From: Mesorhabditis belari
Lineage: Eukaryota; Nematoda; Chromadorea; Rhabditida; Rhabditidae
Length of the DNA: 64,000 nucleotides
Assembly (NCBI GenBank): GCA_958450365.1
Contig: CAUEEP010000740.1
Span: 3,633,001 to 3,697,000, forward strand
Direction of reading: 5' to 3'
Of the stretch, positions 1-11,336 are shown one piece after another; the first letter of the stretch is position 1; each line of letters begins with the position of its first letter. The notes below the pieces were generated by a model. It was not told the origin of the DNA. It searched no databases and saw nothing but the letters and a program-made list of their open reading frames with translations. Both the position numbers and the translations under genes were made by a program.

Positions 1-581
1 CCTTATGATAAAGTCGAGAGGTTGTTGACCGATGGAGAGTGTAAAGTAAGTTCAAAAAATATTACGGTAAATTCTCTATTAGAACGAGCTCTTGATAAAG
101 TCTATATCTATTTGGAAAAAGTATACAAATTCTTTAAGATCTTAAAATCCTAAGTCTCAAAGCTCCAAATCTCCAAATCAGTTTTATACCTAGAATAGAA
201 CTGTGATTTTCGATTGAAAAATTAATCTTGACACCATTCTAATAAAAATTACGGTAGGTCATTTAGAAGTTAATGGTAACCTAAGCAAAAAAAGTGATTC
301 TCTAATATTTAAATGCCATTCAGGTCCTTCGTGCCCCAATTCGAACGAAAATCACGGATCTTCTATTAGACGAACTATCGACCCGTGTCAAGACTGAACT
401 CTCCATTAACCTTTCCCCACCCTCTTCATCATTTCCATCTTCTCCTCATGTATCTTGTTCTCAAACTCCTCTCGAAGCTCACTGTGATCGATCTCTTGTA
501 TTATCCATTGATGAGAATGCTTGTTCGATGTGGCTCCCATCATTTCATCAAGGGTGTTCCATTGTATTCTGTGTTGAGTAG
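1..581 (+). CDS. 3' exons of an unidentified gene (window-edge partial)
   Basis: The window opens inside an exon (1-48) that ends at a clean gtaagt donor. A second exon opens after a ttcag acceptor at 324 and stays open for 86 codons to a TAG at 579-581. The second exon begins with a helical-looking stretch (PIRTKITDLLLDEL) and becomes serine/proline rich. I do not recognise the family. The second exon and its flanks are duplicated 42 kb away at 42.2-42.8 kb, where the frame is broken by a 1-2 base difference. That makes this copy the better candidate for a functional gene. The downstream 0.45 kb is low-complexity and probably 3' UTR or spacer. The 5' part of the gene lies outside the window. 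Confidence 0.45.
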
Positions 582-845
582 TGTGTCTTTGTTTGTTAAC
601 GTTTTGTTTTGTCTTTCAAAGATTCCAAAGAGTAAAGTCTTCAGCAGAAACACACACACATGTATGAAATTTTATAAAAAACGTAAAAACCTCATCACGA
701 AGCTTATGTCAAGATTACAATAGTTTCTGAAAGTGAACACAAAACGCTTCACCTTTCACCTTTCCACCTCAACCCTCAAATCTTCTCTCAAAAATATCAG
801 AGAATCGTCTAATCCTTTTCTCTTTTCCCGAAGCGGTGTGATCTC
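190..845 (+). repeat. Direct duplication, copy 1 (partner 42178-42835)
   Basis: About 650 bp align in direct orientation with 42178-42835, including the 324-581 exon and roughly 130 bp of upstream intron. Substitutions and small indels are scattered along the whole length. The sequences outside these limits do not match, so a gene segment was copied rather than a larger block. Confidence 0.75.
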
Positions 846-1369
846 AATGAAGCTTGCTTTCGATTATGTTTGTGTCAAACCGTTTGAGTGTTTTTTTTCT
901 TACAATACTCACAAGAGGTATCGCAATTTAGTTTTTCTCGTGATGAGAGAAAACCGTGATTTTGCTTTGCTTCAGCAGAAATTAACTGAATGTACTCTTT
1001 GTGAGGACCTACTAATTGGAAAGCCACAATCCATCACGGCTTTGCCGGCCTAATGGCGACAAATCTTTTTGCAGATCACTTTGACCACCTTTTCATCTCA
1101 TTACCGGACCTTACTGTGAAGATTTTTGTAGCGTGGTTTAAACTTTTGCTATTCCATTTTTGTGAGTAAACTTCGAATGCTTTCTCGGCATCGATTCTGT
1201 GACCTGACTAAAAGAAATCTAGGATTTCTTTTTTTGAACTAAAATCTTAACATTTTGCTGGCGGCACGGGGAGTACTTGATTGTAACGCGAGGTGCAATA
1301 TGTAGAAATCGGCTTAGAGAAAATTATAAGAAAAGTTGTAAATAAATGTTGCCGCGTTTTTTTTCGCTC

Positions 1370-1890
1370 CTTGTCACCTCGGGTCTTCTGAGGGAGGAGG
1401 ACGAGCCACGATACACCGGCCACTCCACTCCGCTTCGTTATCGCCCACCACTCCTCGTCCATATCAGCCGAATCGCAGATATATATGGTGAGTTTTTTTT
1501 TAAGTTTTGATCTAAATCCTTTTGCGTTTGTAAAGTTTTCTGAAGTCACTTGTAAGTGTTTTGTTGAATCCTTGCTGAAAGTGCATTGAGTACGGGAGTC
1601 TCAATTTGTGCATTTCTAACGCACGTGCATGAGATTTACGTAAACAATGAGAAAATCTCGATCAGGACGCTGCCCGACTCGGGGTGGTTTCATCTGGATG
1701 GATGTGTGGATGCCGTTCACAATTTTCTTCTCGCCAAACCATCGATTGTGTGGCCGTTTGTTCTTCCAGGTGAGCGATGGATTCAATGATGTACACGCGA
1801 CAATTCTGAAGCATTTGAAATCGAGCAACCTGTTGGCGCTCTTTGGAAACTTCAGAAAGGCCTATTTTTGGCCTTTCTGAAGAACATCTG
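1370..1890 (+). pseudogene. Diverged F-box-cassette fragment
   Basis: Positions 1400-1500 match the first exon of the F-box cassettes found at 4.8, 13.4 and 32.4 kb (a Pro/His-rich peptide ending HISRIAD before a gtgagt donor). After it, 1590-1880 read weakly like the middle of the same F-box gene, ending with a DVHATILKHL segment that parallels NDHATILNQL in the better copies. The frame breaks more than once and no C-terminal part follows, because mariner-flanking sequence begins at about 1920. I read it as an old truncated copy. Confidence 0.4.
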
Positions 1891-1931
1891 ATAGTTTCTG
1901 GGCCTTAGTTTTTTTTGATTGATGCATACTA

Positions 1932-3166
1932 GGTTGGTGCAAATGAAATTTCGTTTTTTTACAAAGATTAAAGTCATCCAAAATTTTTTTTGATAACAAT
2001 TTATTTAAAACAATAAGCACCATTATTATCTATGACATCCCTCCAACGTTGCTACAGATTGCGGATCCCCTTCTCAAAAGAACGCTTGATTCTGTGATGC
2101 AAAGTAGTTGGTCACCCAATTTTCGACTTCTTTTGCATTCTTAAACTGGCAATTCTCAAGGGAATGTTGCATCGATCTGAAAAGGTGAAAATCGGAGGGT
2201 GCTAAGTCTGGACTATACGGCGCATGTGGTAAGACCTTCCATCCTAGCTTCTCTAGTTCCTTACAAGAGGTTTTTGCCGTGTGAGCTGGAGCATTATCAC
2301 GGAGAAAGTTGATAGTTGAGGGATTTAGGCCTTTTTCACGCAAAATTTCGTCAACCTTCTTGAGTTGTTGAATAAAATAAGATGAATCGACTGTTTTTCC
2401 GGGCTCTAATAATTCAAAATGAACAAGTCCATTGATATTCCACCAGCAAGACAACATCACTTTGCGCCCATGATAATCCGGCTTTGGAGTTGGAATTGGC
2501 GCTTGACCTTTGCTCAGCCATTGTCTTTTTCGAGAAGTATTATCAAAGTGAATCCACTTCTCATCCATCGTCAAGATATTCTCAAAAAAAATGGCTTCTT
2601 TTCGACTTCTGGAGCAAGATATGGCTGATCGGAACGCGTGCTCCCAGATTCTCAACACTCAATTGATGTGGAACCCATTGTCCATTACGATTTGTCTTCC
2701 AATTATTTCCAAATGGCGTACAATTGTTGAATTGGAGATGTTTGGCAAGTTCTCGTGTTGTTTGCATTGGATCAGCTTCAATTCATTGTTGTCGATGGCT
2801 GTGGCACGATGTCCATGCGATTCGTCTTCAAGGGATTCATTACCATCTCGGAATTGGGCAAACCAGAGCTGGCGTGATCTTTCGGTGATAACCTGTTCTC
2901 CAAAGGCGGAACAGAGATCACGATGTGAATCAGCAGCGTTTTTGCCCATTTTGAAGTCATAGAGAAGACACGTGAGCAGAACATACTTTTGATCCACCAT
3001 GATCTAAAGCAAAAATCAATTAAAAAGTGAAAGCTCTGACTTTGAAAAAATGCGAAAATAAAGTAAATATCCAAGAGTACAAATGCACAAAAGAACATCA
3101 AATAAGCTCTTCAGATTAAAAAAATAAGAACATTTTATATCGACCGAAATTTCTTTTGCACCAACC
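1932..3166 (-). mobile_element. Mariner-family DNA transposon
   Basis: The element is 1235 bp, starts GGTTGGTGCAAATGAAATTT and ends with the inverted counterpart, and is flanked by TA on both sides (1930-1931 and 3167-3168), the target duplication of Tc1/mariner elements. The homologous locus on the other strand near 34650 lacks it. Its minus strand encodes a broken mariner transposase. The TIRs still match well, so the element could be mobilised in trans. Confidence 0.92.
2074..3000 (-). pseudogene. Mariner transposase, frameshifted
   Basis: The minus strand starts at ATG 3000 with the helix-turn-helix DNA-binding region (residues 1-110). It then shifts frame near 2720 so that the mariner WVPHQL linker motif is read in another frame (2582-2767), and shifts again near 2640 into the catalytic domain (2658-2074). 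The catalytic triad is visible: TMDEKW, then LRDNAPAH, then YSPDLAPSDFHLF, the D,D34D arrangement of mariner. All catalytic aspartates remain but at least two frameshifts prevent a full-length enzyme. The protein would cut and paste the element at TA sites. Either decay or sequence error could explain the shifts. Confidence 0.88.
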
Positions 3167-3602
3167 TAATATCTAAGAACTAGCAATTTCCGTTGTCTTA
3201 CCAATGTCGTACATAAGTTAAGAATTCTAATGAAAATTTTGAACATCTAATAAAACCAAACAAACTTTCAGCCGTCCTCCTTCCCAAGAAAAACCAAGGT
3301 GACAAGGAGTGAAGAAAACGCGGCAATCTCTCAGATCCCCAAACGATGTGTATCCCATTCCTTAACTTATTTTGGCTACCTTTTTATTTCACTTTTTATT
3401 GGCTATTTATCAAGCTTTATTTTTTGACCGAAATAAATGGCGACTGAAATTTTGATGAAAATCCGAATTACACGTTACACAAAAAAAGAAGGAACAATTG
3501 ATAAAACAAAATTAAATCAATACAATAACTGAATCACAATAAAAGCACTAAAATTGAAAAAACCTAATAAAAACACCCAAAATTCCATTCACTCAAAAGC
3601 AG

Positions 3603-4113
3603 TCAAAATTTCCGATTGTGGTCCACGTAGAAGGCGAAAAAGGTGCACCATTCGCCTCTATACGACAAAAGCATGTAGACACAATCCCTGCTCGAGTCAA
3701 TGTTTCGTCGAAAAAATAGATAGACCGTGAAGTCAAGCAAGTATCCGGCATGCTTTTTCCAGAGTTCGTTCGCCATTTTGAAGATTTCTTGATGATTTTC
3801 TCCGTAGAATCGTTTCATTCCAGGGAATTGCGAAAGAAAAAATTCGGGTATTCATCTCCTGAATATACAAGAAACTCAAATAAAAAACCGTCTTCAAATT
3901 CTTGCTTAGAATCGGTTTTTCAACGATTGATTGGACGACCTCTTCTAAGTTACCCCTGAATTCAGGCACTTCCAAGAGTTTGATCGAAGTCTTGGCAAAA
4001 ACATCGTGGTAGAAGGAAAACTCATCTCGATAAGCAGAGGTAGAGATATCAAGCTTGACTTTTTCGCATTCATTCATCTGATTTGTAATGAATTTCTCCA
4101 AACTTTCCAAACA
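3603..4113 (-). pseudogene. F-box-family gene, C-terminal half only
   Basis: Two overlapping minus-strand frames (4110-3733 and 3818-3603) together spell the C-terminal half of the F-box paralogue seen complete at 11.7-12.7 kb, with landmarks SAYRDEFSFYHDVF, NLEEVVQSIVEKPILSKN, MKRFYGENHQEIFKMANELW and FFRRNIDSSRDCVYM. A frameshift separates the halves. The N-terminal F-box motif is deleted, so the product could not recruit SKP1. F-box proteins of this Caenorhabditis type are substrate adaptors of SCF ubiquitin ligases. Confidence 0.7.
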
Positions 4114-4289
4114 AAATTTTAATCAATCTCTAGATAACTTGGCTTATGATAAGAATGACCATGAAAAATTTCAACCCAGAGCCATCAAAACTCTTCATCA
4201 TTTTAAGGAGTCTATGAGTACGAACTCTTTAATTCTAGAGCGAAGAACACAAAAGATGTGAAAAATCGTTTTCTAAACAACGCGGTCCA

Positions 4290-4960
4290 ACGCGAGCTCA
4301 GTCACGACACACCGGTCACTCCACTCAACTCCACTACCGCCCAGCACTCTTCGCCCTTATCAGTCGAAACGCCGAAACGCAGCAGTTCGTGAGTTTGTTT
4401 TTGGTTTTTGATCCAAATGCTTTTGCTTTTGTAAAGCTTTCTAAAGTCCACTGTAGCAAATTACAAACTGCAACCTTACCCTTGGAATCAAAACAAAATG
4501 TGCCTGAGTCTTAAATTCGTTTTGTTTAGCATCAGGCAGTTCCATTATTTTGTCATTTTAGGCCTATCATGAATACCGACGGATTTGTGTTTTTACACGG
4601 CACCGATACACTCGCCTACACGAGCTCGGGGTAAGAGTTTAAAAGTTATACACTAGATCTAAATAAATACCCAAGGTATAAAACAATGAAACGACCTCAT
4701 GTTAAACAAAATAAATTCTTAGTAAAACAATATAATATAAATAAAAAAACAAAACACTTACAAGGGACTTGAGAAAACTTTGCAAAAGCAAAAGCATCTA
4801 GACCAAAGCCCAAAAACAAACTCACGAGCTTCGGCGATTCGGCTGACATGGACGAGCGGTGGTGGGCGATCGTGGATTGGAGTGGCCGGTGTATCGTGGC
4901 GTTGTACGAAATTCGGGGGTGTCGATCTCTGCACCATCTCTGGAAGAAAAACCATCTTGT
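4290..4960. repeat. Inverted pair of first-exon-like segments, cassette L0
   Basis: A plus-strand segment (about 4290-4450) and a minus-strand segment (about 4960-4780) are imperfect inverted repeats of roughly 170 bp, about 330 bp apart. Each carries the same Pro/His-rich exon followed by gtgagttt and an intron start. The minus copy (start codon near 4995) lies in the right orientation to be the first exon of the F-box gene. The arrangement recurs in L1 and R. Confidence 0.6.
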
Positions 4961-5215
4961 ATATAGGTTGATAAGCGGTTTTCTTTTTAAAAAACAACGA
5001 AAAAAGGTTGAAATGAACTAGGCACCCACTAGCGAAGAGGTTGTAAAATGGATAACGGTTCTACAAATTTCGCGGATTTACCCTTAAATAAAAAATCTTA
5101 GCTGAATATCTTTTTTTTGCTGAAGATTTGCCATAAGTATAAAGATAAAAGGAAAGAATTGCCAATGGGTATAAAAAGAAAGAAAAGATTTGCTATTGGA
5201 TAAAAACCGAACACA

Positions 5216-6275
5216 CCGTGATTTTGTATTTTCTTTTCTTACTTTCAAGACGAAACTCCAATCTTTTTTTTAACCGGTTTTGGTAGTTCGGAGTAGACTT
5301 GACTATCGAGATCTCGATAAATTCTGGAGTTATTAAAAGAGGCTGTTATTGACGCGAAAGTTATTACGGAGGCTGATCATTGAGTGGGTATTTTAAAGAG
5401 ATTAAAGGCTTAAAGATTTAAAACTAATTAATTTTAGAGATGTATCGAGAATCTCCGAGTTCAATGCCCCGCTTTCTGGTGGTGCTCGTTTTATCTCGAC
5501 AATCAATAATTGATTCAATTTCAATAATCAACAATTTTACAAAACTAACGTTATGCTTTTCAGAAAGTAGAGGAAATTTGACTAGGAGGCTGACCAAAAT
5601 GAAAAGCGGTTGTCCATCTAGTTTTCGAGATTTTTGCGATCAAAAATTGAAAAACCTCAAAAAAGTGGAAATGCATGAAAATGGCCAATTCCAAACGCGA
5701 AAGACTGAAAAGACCGTTAGACTGAAAGCCGGGAAATCCTGGGTATGCCACTGAGTGAAGGGATGTCCCTTTGGGACAACTCGCTTCACTACGGGCTTCG
5801 GAGAGTTCATAGGTTTCAATAAAAGGTATCAATAAACCCCACACCCTTTTCATTCGACTCGTCTTTTTTTCCTTGCATAGCTCAGTTAATTCTTTTTTTT
5901 TTCATAGCTCAGTTGATCATTTGGCTTATTCATGTTCCTTTATGCTTTTTTACTTTCATCTTACCCATTCCTCCGTTTTTGCTATCCTATTTTTGCTTGT
6001 TCCTTATTCGTGTAAAATTTGAAAATCACTACAAAAAAAGTGTTTTTAAAAAGAAAAAAAATAGAGAAAAAGAGGTAGTTTAATTTAAAAAAGAGGTAAA
6101 AGGCACACAGAAAAGCAAAGATTGTTTTTTAAAAAAAATTCTAAAAGGGATTACAAATAGAAATGGAAGTGTAAAAGTATAAATTAGAAAGGTAAGAAAA
6201 TTTTGATAGGTTATAAAAATAAATTTTAAAAAAGCAATGATAAAATGGATAAAATATTATATTATTAGCTTTTTA
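5216..6275. other. Gene-free stretch
   Basis: AT-rich spacer. Short open frames at 5440-5754 on both strands have no splice context or recognisable family. I see nothing else supportable here. Confidence 0.5.
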
Positions 6276-7254
6276 TTAAGGCAGTCCAGTGACCGGGGGC
6301 GTGGTAGGGGTTGTTGGGGTTGTTGTGGTTGTTTGGGTGGTGGTGGTGCTCGATGACTGAGTCGTGGCCGGCTTTCGAGTGGTCGTCGAGCCAAGAAATT
6401 CTAAAATTAAAGTATTAATAAAGTATCTAAAGGCATGAGAATCGATTCTGGTTCGAAATAGATGAAAACTACTCGTTATTCTGCATTTTGGTGCCTTGTA
6501 GTCATCAGCTCTAGTCACATTGCCACACAACCATTTGCCGGCCGCTTTGTTCAGCCACTGAAAAGCATTAATTGGCTTGTTTGTGTAACATTTAGAGTTT
6601 GTTTTTTTGTTTCTAAAAAATCTACTATTCTTAAAAAATGGACTGGAAGTTAAAAATAATATTTATCATAGAAAATCACCTTCGAATAGCCGGAAGCACA
6701 CGAAGCCGTGCCGAAGCCGCAGAGACTCACCGGGCACGGGACCACACGCGATGTGGAACCACTGAAAACATTATTAAGTTCTGAAAAAGTTATGCTAAAT
6801 GTTACAGGAATCTAAAAGGTTTAATTCTCTTTTTTAACTCACAGACACAGGCATCCGAATTTCGCCGACGTGCAATTCCTCTTCTGCGTCTTTTCACCGT
6901 GTAAACCACAAGTTTTTGAACACCTCGACGCATCGCGCCAAACAGACCAAATCCCTATAAGCAAGGGGGGATTGAGGAAAAAAGTATATCTTTGCTTTTC
7001 AAAAGAACAAATGGTATGCTAGATAAGCTCCGTTTGAATGCAAGCACAAAGTCGCAGTGACAGATCTTTATTCGTTAAAAGTTGAAAGTCAAACCTCCAG
7101 TTGGGCATTTTGTGCACACCGGCAGGATAGCGATGGCTGTTGTTGCTGAAAAAAAATTATATTTTTAGATATTTATTTTGTAATAGTACGATTATATGCC
7201 TAAATTTGGAAAAATACCTGAAAATGCGAGGAGAAACGCGAAAAAGAGGGTCAT
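6276..7254 (-). CDS. Secreted thrombospondin type-1 domain protein with mucin-like tail (complete, 6 exons)
   Basis: Six minus-strand exons join in perfect phase: 7254-7218, 7145-7095, 6954-6843, 6761-6680, 6557-6473 and 6400-6276. They total 492 bp, 163 residues plus stop. Each junction has a gt donor and an ag acceptor (mostly tttcag). The product starts with a signal peptide (MTLFFAFLLAFSATTAIA), then CTKC, then a TSP1-like core (IWSVWRDASRCSKTCG, arginine and cysteines following, GCLC, VVPCPVSLC), then a second Cys-containing stretch and a Thr/Ser/Pro-rich C-terminus of about 35 residues suited to O-glycosylation. It is probably secreted into the extracellular matrix or cuticle side. An AATAAA lies directly at the stop. 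The frame has no damage, unlike most neighbours. Exact orthologue unknown. Confidence 0.85.
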
Positions 7255-7800
7255 TTTCTAATGTTCAAATGTCTAAAATGTTCAAATTTATTCGAATTTT
7301 ATTCAACGCCCTAAACAACGATAAAAACGGGTAGAAATTCGTTGTGACAAGAAAAAAATTCAATGTGCAAGATCTAGTGCAAGATTTGGCCCTCCACATT
7401 TGGCCCTCCACTACTCGATGATAACAAAAAAAAATAGTGTTAAAGAAAACAAAAACACTATAGTGTGCTTCTTTCAAATAAAGCATTTTCTAAAAAGTGT
7501 CAAATTTTGAAAATTACTGTAATTCTGTCTCAACTTTTGCCTGATTTTGTGAGGCTTCAAAAAGAATTCCAAAAAGATAGATTATATAAAAGCTAGAGGC
7601 AAGATTACGGTATCCATCGCCAGGGTTAGGCCAGTAGACAAGTCCTGCCTTGGTTTCTGGACTGGTTTAACCCTGGGGTAGCCATTGTGCAAGATCTAGG
7701 GCAAGATTACGGTAGCTTTCAATAGTTGCCATGTTTTGGAAAACCTAATAAATAGAAAATGTTCTAATGGTAATTTTCAGAAACAATTTAGAACCTATAC

Positions 7801-8083
7801 ATGAGCGGGGTGTCAGCCTATCATCAAAACGATTGGTGGAGTTGCATTGATCGATTGGAGAGATCATTCGAAAAGGTTAGTAAAAGAAAAAAAAATTTTT
7901 CGACCTATTTCTATTCATTCTAATCCCTCTTTTTAAAAAAAACCTTTTCCTTTTTTGCATAATTCCCTATGAATTTCTTTCAGGTATTACGGGAAGCGGA
8001 ATTGTGTCGAATGGATTGTAAAGATAAAATTTATACAGAAATCAATCATAGAAATGTAAAAAAAAAACTTATAAATGGTTGAT
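7801..8083 (+). CDS. Small possible two-exon gene, unidentified
   Basis: An ATG at 7801 opens a 25-codon exon (MSGVSAYHQNDWW...) ending at a gttagt donor at 7876. After a tttcag acceptor near 7984 a second exon continues in phase with Cys-containing sequence (REAELCRMDCKDK) and stops near 8083. The pattern of aromatic residues and paired cysteines is reminiscent of leprecan/CRTAP-type helical repeats, but that is only a resemblance. An in-frame stop precedes the ATG, so either this is the true start or the piece is a relic. Confidence 0.3.
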
Positions 8084-8089
8084 TTTTGA

Positions 8090-9875
8090 GTATTGGAATC
8101 AATTGGATCAATTGGAATAAGGGAAAAAGAATAAAAAATGCTGGAAAAGTGTAGTCGGCCTAACACTTTTGCAAGTATCAAAATATTTCTTGAAAAGACC
8201 AGTCAAAGAGAAAAAGAACCAAATGCAGTCGACTCTCGATAAAACAATAAAACAAAACTCGATAAAACATTCAATGTATTTTTGGGATTACGTAGCTAAA
8301 AGAGAATATAGAATCGAATTTGAGTGAAGTTTCGGAGATTATCTAGTCTAGCCGTATGCAATTGGTCAAGCAACTCTTTGAAAGTCACCAATACTTTATT
8401 GGAAACACCCAGTTCTTATGCATTATGAAATGGAGAGTAAACGATGTGCGATTTCCATTGAAACTTTCCAATGTTGGTTGGCTCGAACTGAGCAATAAGC
8501 GCCGAGCTGAAAAATTTGGTACGAAATTTTTCGCCAAAGGCCTATGGCATCCGGGGAATATAATGGTGAAAAAGTGATTTCTATAGGTTTTTCAAACAAA
8601 ATAAAGCAAAAAGTTTTGTTTGCATATATCTTGAGAATGTTTTTATGCAAAAATTATAGAGATTGAACAAGTCTGCACAAACTAGTAGCGTTTTGGACGA
8701 GCTCAACTCAGTTTTTCTAAGTTGACACACTGTGAACTTTCTATCGTAACCGAACAACAATTGCACATGAAAAGTGAGGAATTCAGTGCGCTAGATGATC
8801 GATTTTTGCGTGTGAGCACACCAGATCATCATTTCCTTTTGTTCTGGCGTCATTTCTCCCGCCGCTTTTCATTTTTTTACTCTCACTTGCCGTTTATAAT
8901 TCGTTTTTGTGTTTTAAATTTATTCAAATCTCACTTATTCACAGATAAAGAGTTTATACATGATAAAAATTGAGATTTTGATGGAAAAAAATGCATTAGA
9001 AGTGAACAAAATTGGTACAATGCAATTCGAGGGAGAATTTCCGAGAAACTCTCCGCGAAATACCCAACCAAATTCTACGGTTTCCTGCTCAGAAGGGACT
9101 TTTTTTGTGCACATTGTATCGACGGATTGCGTGATCAACGAACGTTACAAATCTGGGGTGCATTTGATGGAAAAGTCCAATCTGAAAAATACAATTGATT
9201 TGTACATTTGTTCCTTTTCATTCGAAATGAAACATTTCACTTTCAGTTATGTGATTTTTCAAAGTGTCTGCGAAAGAGGCGACGAGATGCGCCGACAAAC
9301 AAACGAGGAACAATCAAAAAAAGGACTTAAAATGATTCATAGTAGTCACCATCCCAGGTGAACTTGGTTCTTCCTCAAATTGTGGCTACAAAATGCTCTT
9401 TTCGTTCTCCATTAATTCCTAGATTGAAAAAACCAGATTCTTTGCTTTTGTTTTCCTATTTTAGTGTGCTTCTTAGTGATAATTTGTTTTCTAATTTAAA
9501 TGTTGAATGCATTTTTTTTCTTGATGACCTCATTTGTACAATAGATGTTTCTGCATACAATAGAAAAAACACCAGTGAATCGCACCAAATCACATTGTAG
9601 CCAATAAAATGCTCTAAGCGTTGTAGTATTGCAATCTACGGTTAGTTTATTTATTCTAAAATTTACATTTAAAAATGCTAAAAAAATACAGCTTTAAAAT
9701 ACCAAAAAAATAACTCTTTTAGTAACGGTATTCACCACGAGATATGACATCATAACAGTATTTAAAGAGAGTACACGTACAAATAAAAGTGAAGGAATAT
9801 GGAAGAGAAAACGGAAACGTTTAACTTTTAAAACTATATGTGGCTTCTGCTAAACCATTATATTAATACATCAAT
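8090..9875. other. Gene-poor stretch
   Basis: Open frames at 8356-8577 and 8960-9361 (133 codons, plus strand) are the longest, but neither shows a recognisable domain, signal peptide or splice context. I cannot support a gene here. Confidence 0.4.
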
Positions 9876-10019
9876 GACTTTAGATGTGTGATCCGATCAG
9901 CTTCATCCACGAATCCTCCACCGATCCGATCCATTCATCCTCCGGATCCTCAACGTTTCCTTCAGTGTTTTGATTATCGTATTTGATCAAATAACAAGAA
10001 TCGTGTTTCATCAAGATTA

Positions 10020-10262
10020 GCAACTGTTCTTCTCATCAAATGGTGAACTGAGCAGAGGTCCGCTTGCCGTCTCATCACCAAACTTTGTTAAAATGGTCTT
10101 TTTGTCCTCAATTCTCAGGCGTTCACTGCCGCGTCGAATCGGTGCCAACCCGAGAGTCGTAAATGTAAATGACTGAAAAGTCGTAAATGATCTCCGGCTT
10201 TCAAATTCAACCTCTTCCCTCCACGAACCGTCAACGTATTGTTTTCCTCGATTTTTCCCCAG
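10020..10262 (-). pseudogene. Fragment of an unidentified gene (two exon pieces)
   Basis: A minus-strand exon opens after ttttcag near 10170 and reads 50 codons to a TAA near 10022, with coding-like composition (LGLAPIRRGSERLRIEDKK, then TILTKFGDETASGPLLSS). An upstream piece, YWGKIEENNTLT (about 10262-10225), can be joined in phase across a 56 bp intron. Immediately beyond it the plus strand becomes F-box sequence, so the gene is cut off. Further minus-strand open sequence (9880-10010, acidic, EDPEDEWIGSVEDSW) may be another piece. Family not recognised. Confidence 0.4.
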
Positions 10263-10264
10263 TA

Positions 10265-10544
10265 TTCCAAGGTGAATGCAGGATTTCGATCGATCCTGCT
10301 ACGGAGACCATGGATAGTTTTTTGGGCGTCACGTGAAAATGATCCAGTCTTTTGAGGGAGCGATTCGAATCGAGAAATTACCCGAATCATCCCTCCTCAA
10401 ATTTCATACTGATCTCCACCTTCGATTGATCAAACGAATCCACTCCTGTGACAGCTTGTGGATATTCTTAGGTTGGAATTCTGAATTCAGCAACGATCAC
10501 GCGACGATTCTGAATCAATTGACCTCTAGAAAGTTTTGGCGCTC
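10265..10544 (+). pseudogene. F-box gene fragment (middle part)
   Basis: The plus strand carries KVNAGFRSILLRRPW, then IEKLPESSLLKFHTDLHLRL, then HSCDSLWIFLGWN and NDHATILNQLTS, matching residues about 35-130 of the F-box paralogue at 12.0-12.7 kb. It has frameshifts, no start and no C-terminal part. It ends exactly where mitochondrial-carrier sequence begins on the other strand at about 10545. Confidence 0.7.
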
Positions 10545-10879
10545 AATGTAACCATTGTTGCCCCTCCGAACAATCGCGCTATGCCTTCTTCACGAATGCT
10601 TCTTACGGCTCCATCTAATGTGTGTTTGTGATTTTTTCTTTCAGCAGGAGGCAACTTGACATCATTTTGCAATCGAACGTTGACAAGATCGCCCGGAGTC
10701 CCCACTAGTTCGCCAAGCGCTCCAGAAATACCAGCCAAGAAGGCTTTTTCTAGAAAAGGTAGGCTTTTACCTGATATATATTGCCTTTTCAAGCTATCAT
10801 AAGCCGCAAATCTTGTCGTTGAATAGGTTAGTTGTCGCAGCAACGATGCTGAGAGGTCATTGTAGTATGTGAGTAATCC
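10545..10879 (-). pseudogene. Fragment of mitochondrial dicarboxylate carrier (SLC25A10 type)
   Basis: The minus strand encodes the middle of a mitochondrial carrier. It shows LSASLLRQLTYSTTRFAAYD, the gate segment GTPGDLVNVRLQNDVKLP (dicarboxylate carriers have P-A/G-DLVNVRMQNDVKLP here), HTLDGAVRSIREEG and LFGGATM. The full protein of about 290 residues exchanges dicarboxylates for phosphate across the inner mitochondrial membrane. Here only about 105 residues survive: the first repeat and everything after GATM are missing, and both edges fuse to F-box sequence. The surviving part is open, which suggests recent capture. It has no start of its own. Confidence 0.85.
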
Positions 10880-11035
10880 ATTCGATTGGATATCTACTAT
10901 TCTCAGGATATGAATACCCGAATCGTCTATTTTATTTCGCAATCCCTCTGGAATGGAGCGATTTGACGGAGAAAATCAGCAAGAAGTCATTAATATGGCA
11001 AACGAACTCTTGAAAAAGACGCTTACTTGCATCCG
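10880..11035 (+). pseudogene. F-box gene fragment (C-terminal part)
   Basis: Directly after the carrier fragment the plus strand resumes the F-box family near its C-terminus: DIYYSQDMNTRI, then GMERFDGENQQEVINMANEL. It is most like the diverged copy at 35.5 kb. Together with 10265-10544 it looks like one F-box gene interrupted by the carrier piece, though the part between residues 130 and 190 is absent. Confidence 0.65.
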
Positions 11036-11336
11036 CTGACCGAAATCGGCAATCTGCCTACCCGATGATCGACATTCTAAAAGATTCACATGATACAATT
11101 TCCGCAAACAACCAACTCTCGGATGAAATGGACAACGAGAAACCGACATCTTCTTGTTGGCATCTGCCATTGTGGCGGTAGGGGTGAGGGTTGCATTAGA
11201 GGAGGCTGAAATTTAAGGTGCAACTTAATCCAGATTGAACAACACCCCGCGATAATTTCCGCTTTATCCAATTGGATAGCCACAAAATGCAAACTGCGGA
11301 GAAAGCCCGACTTGCATTGCTCGAAAAGACCCCTAA
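11027..11336 (+). pseudogene. Two exon-like pieces of unidentified origin
   Basis: From 11027 the plus strand is open for about 50 codons (ASADRNRQSAYPMIDILKDS, then NNQLSDEMDNEKPTSSCW) to a TAG near 11177. A second piece (MQTAEKARLALLEKTPK, about 11286-11340) ends at a gtgaga donor. Both look like real coding sequence but have no visible continuation and no family I can name. They extend the mosaic of captured fragments. Confidence 0.35.

Larger units (their letters stand above)
3175..5215 (-). repeat. F-box cassette L0 (direct copy of L1, inverted copy of R)
   Basis: This block aligns with 11337-13765 in direct orientation and with about 32070-34660 in inverse orientation. It holds an F-box gene remnant, an AT-rich spacer, and an inverted pair of first-exon-like segments. 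Compared with L1 and R it lacks about 600 bp covering the N-terminal half of the F-box exon; the junction is near 4113. Homology ends near 5215, where L1 continues into sequence absent here. Confidence 0.75.

Noticed and set aside
2419..2962. Plus-strand frames across the mariner element
   Set aside because: They are antisense shadows of the transposase.
10115..10390. 91-codon minus-strand frame taken as one protein
   Set aside because: Its N-terminal half is antisense to the F-box fragment; only the part below about 10262 reads as real minus-strand coding, and that in a neighbouring frame.
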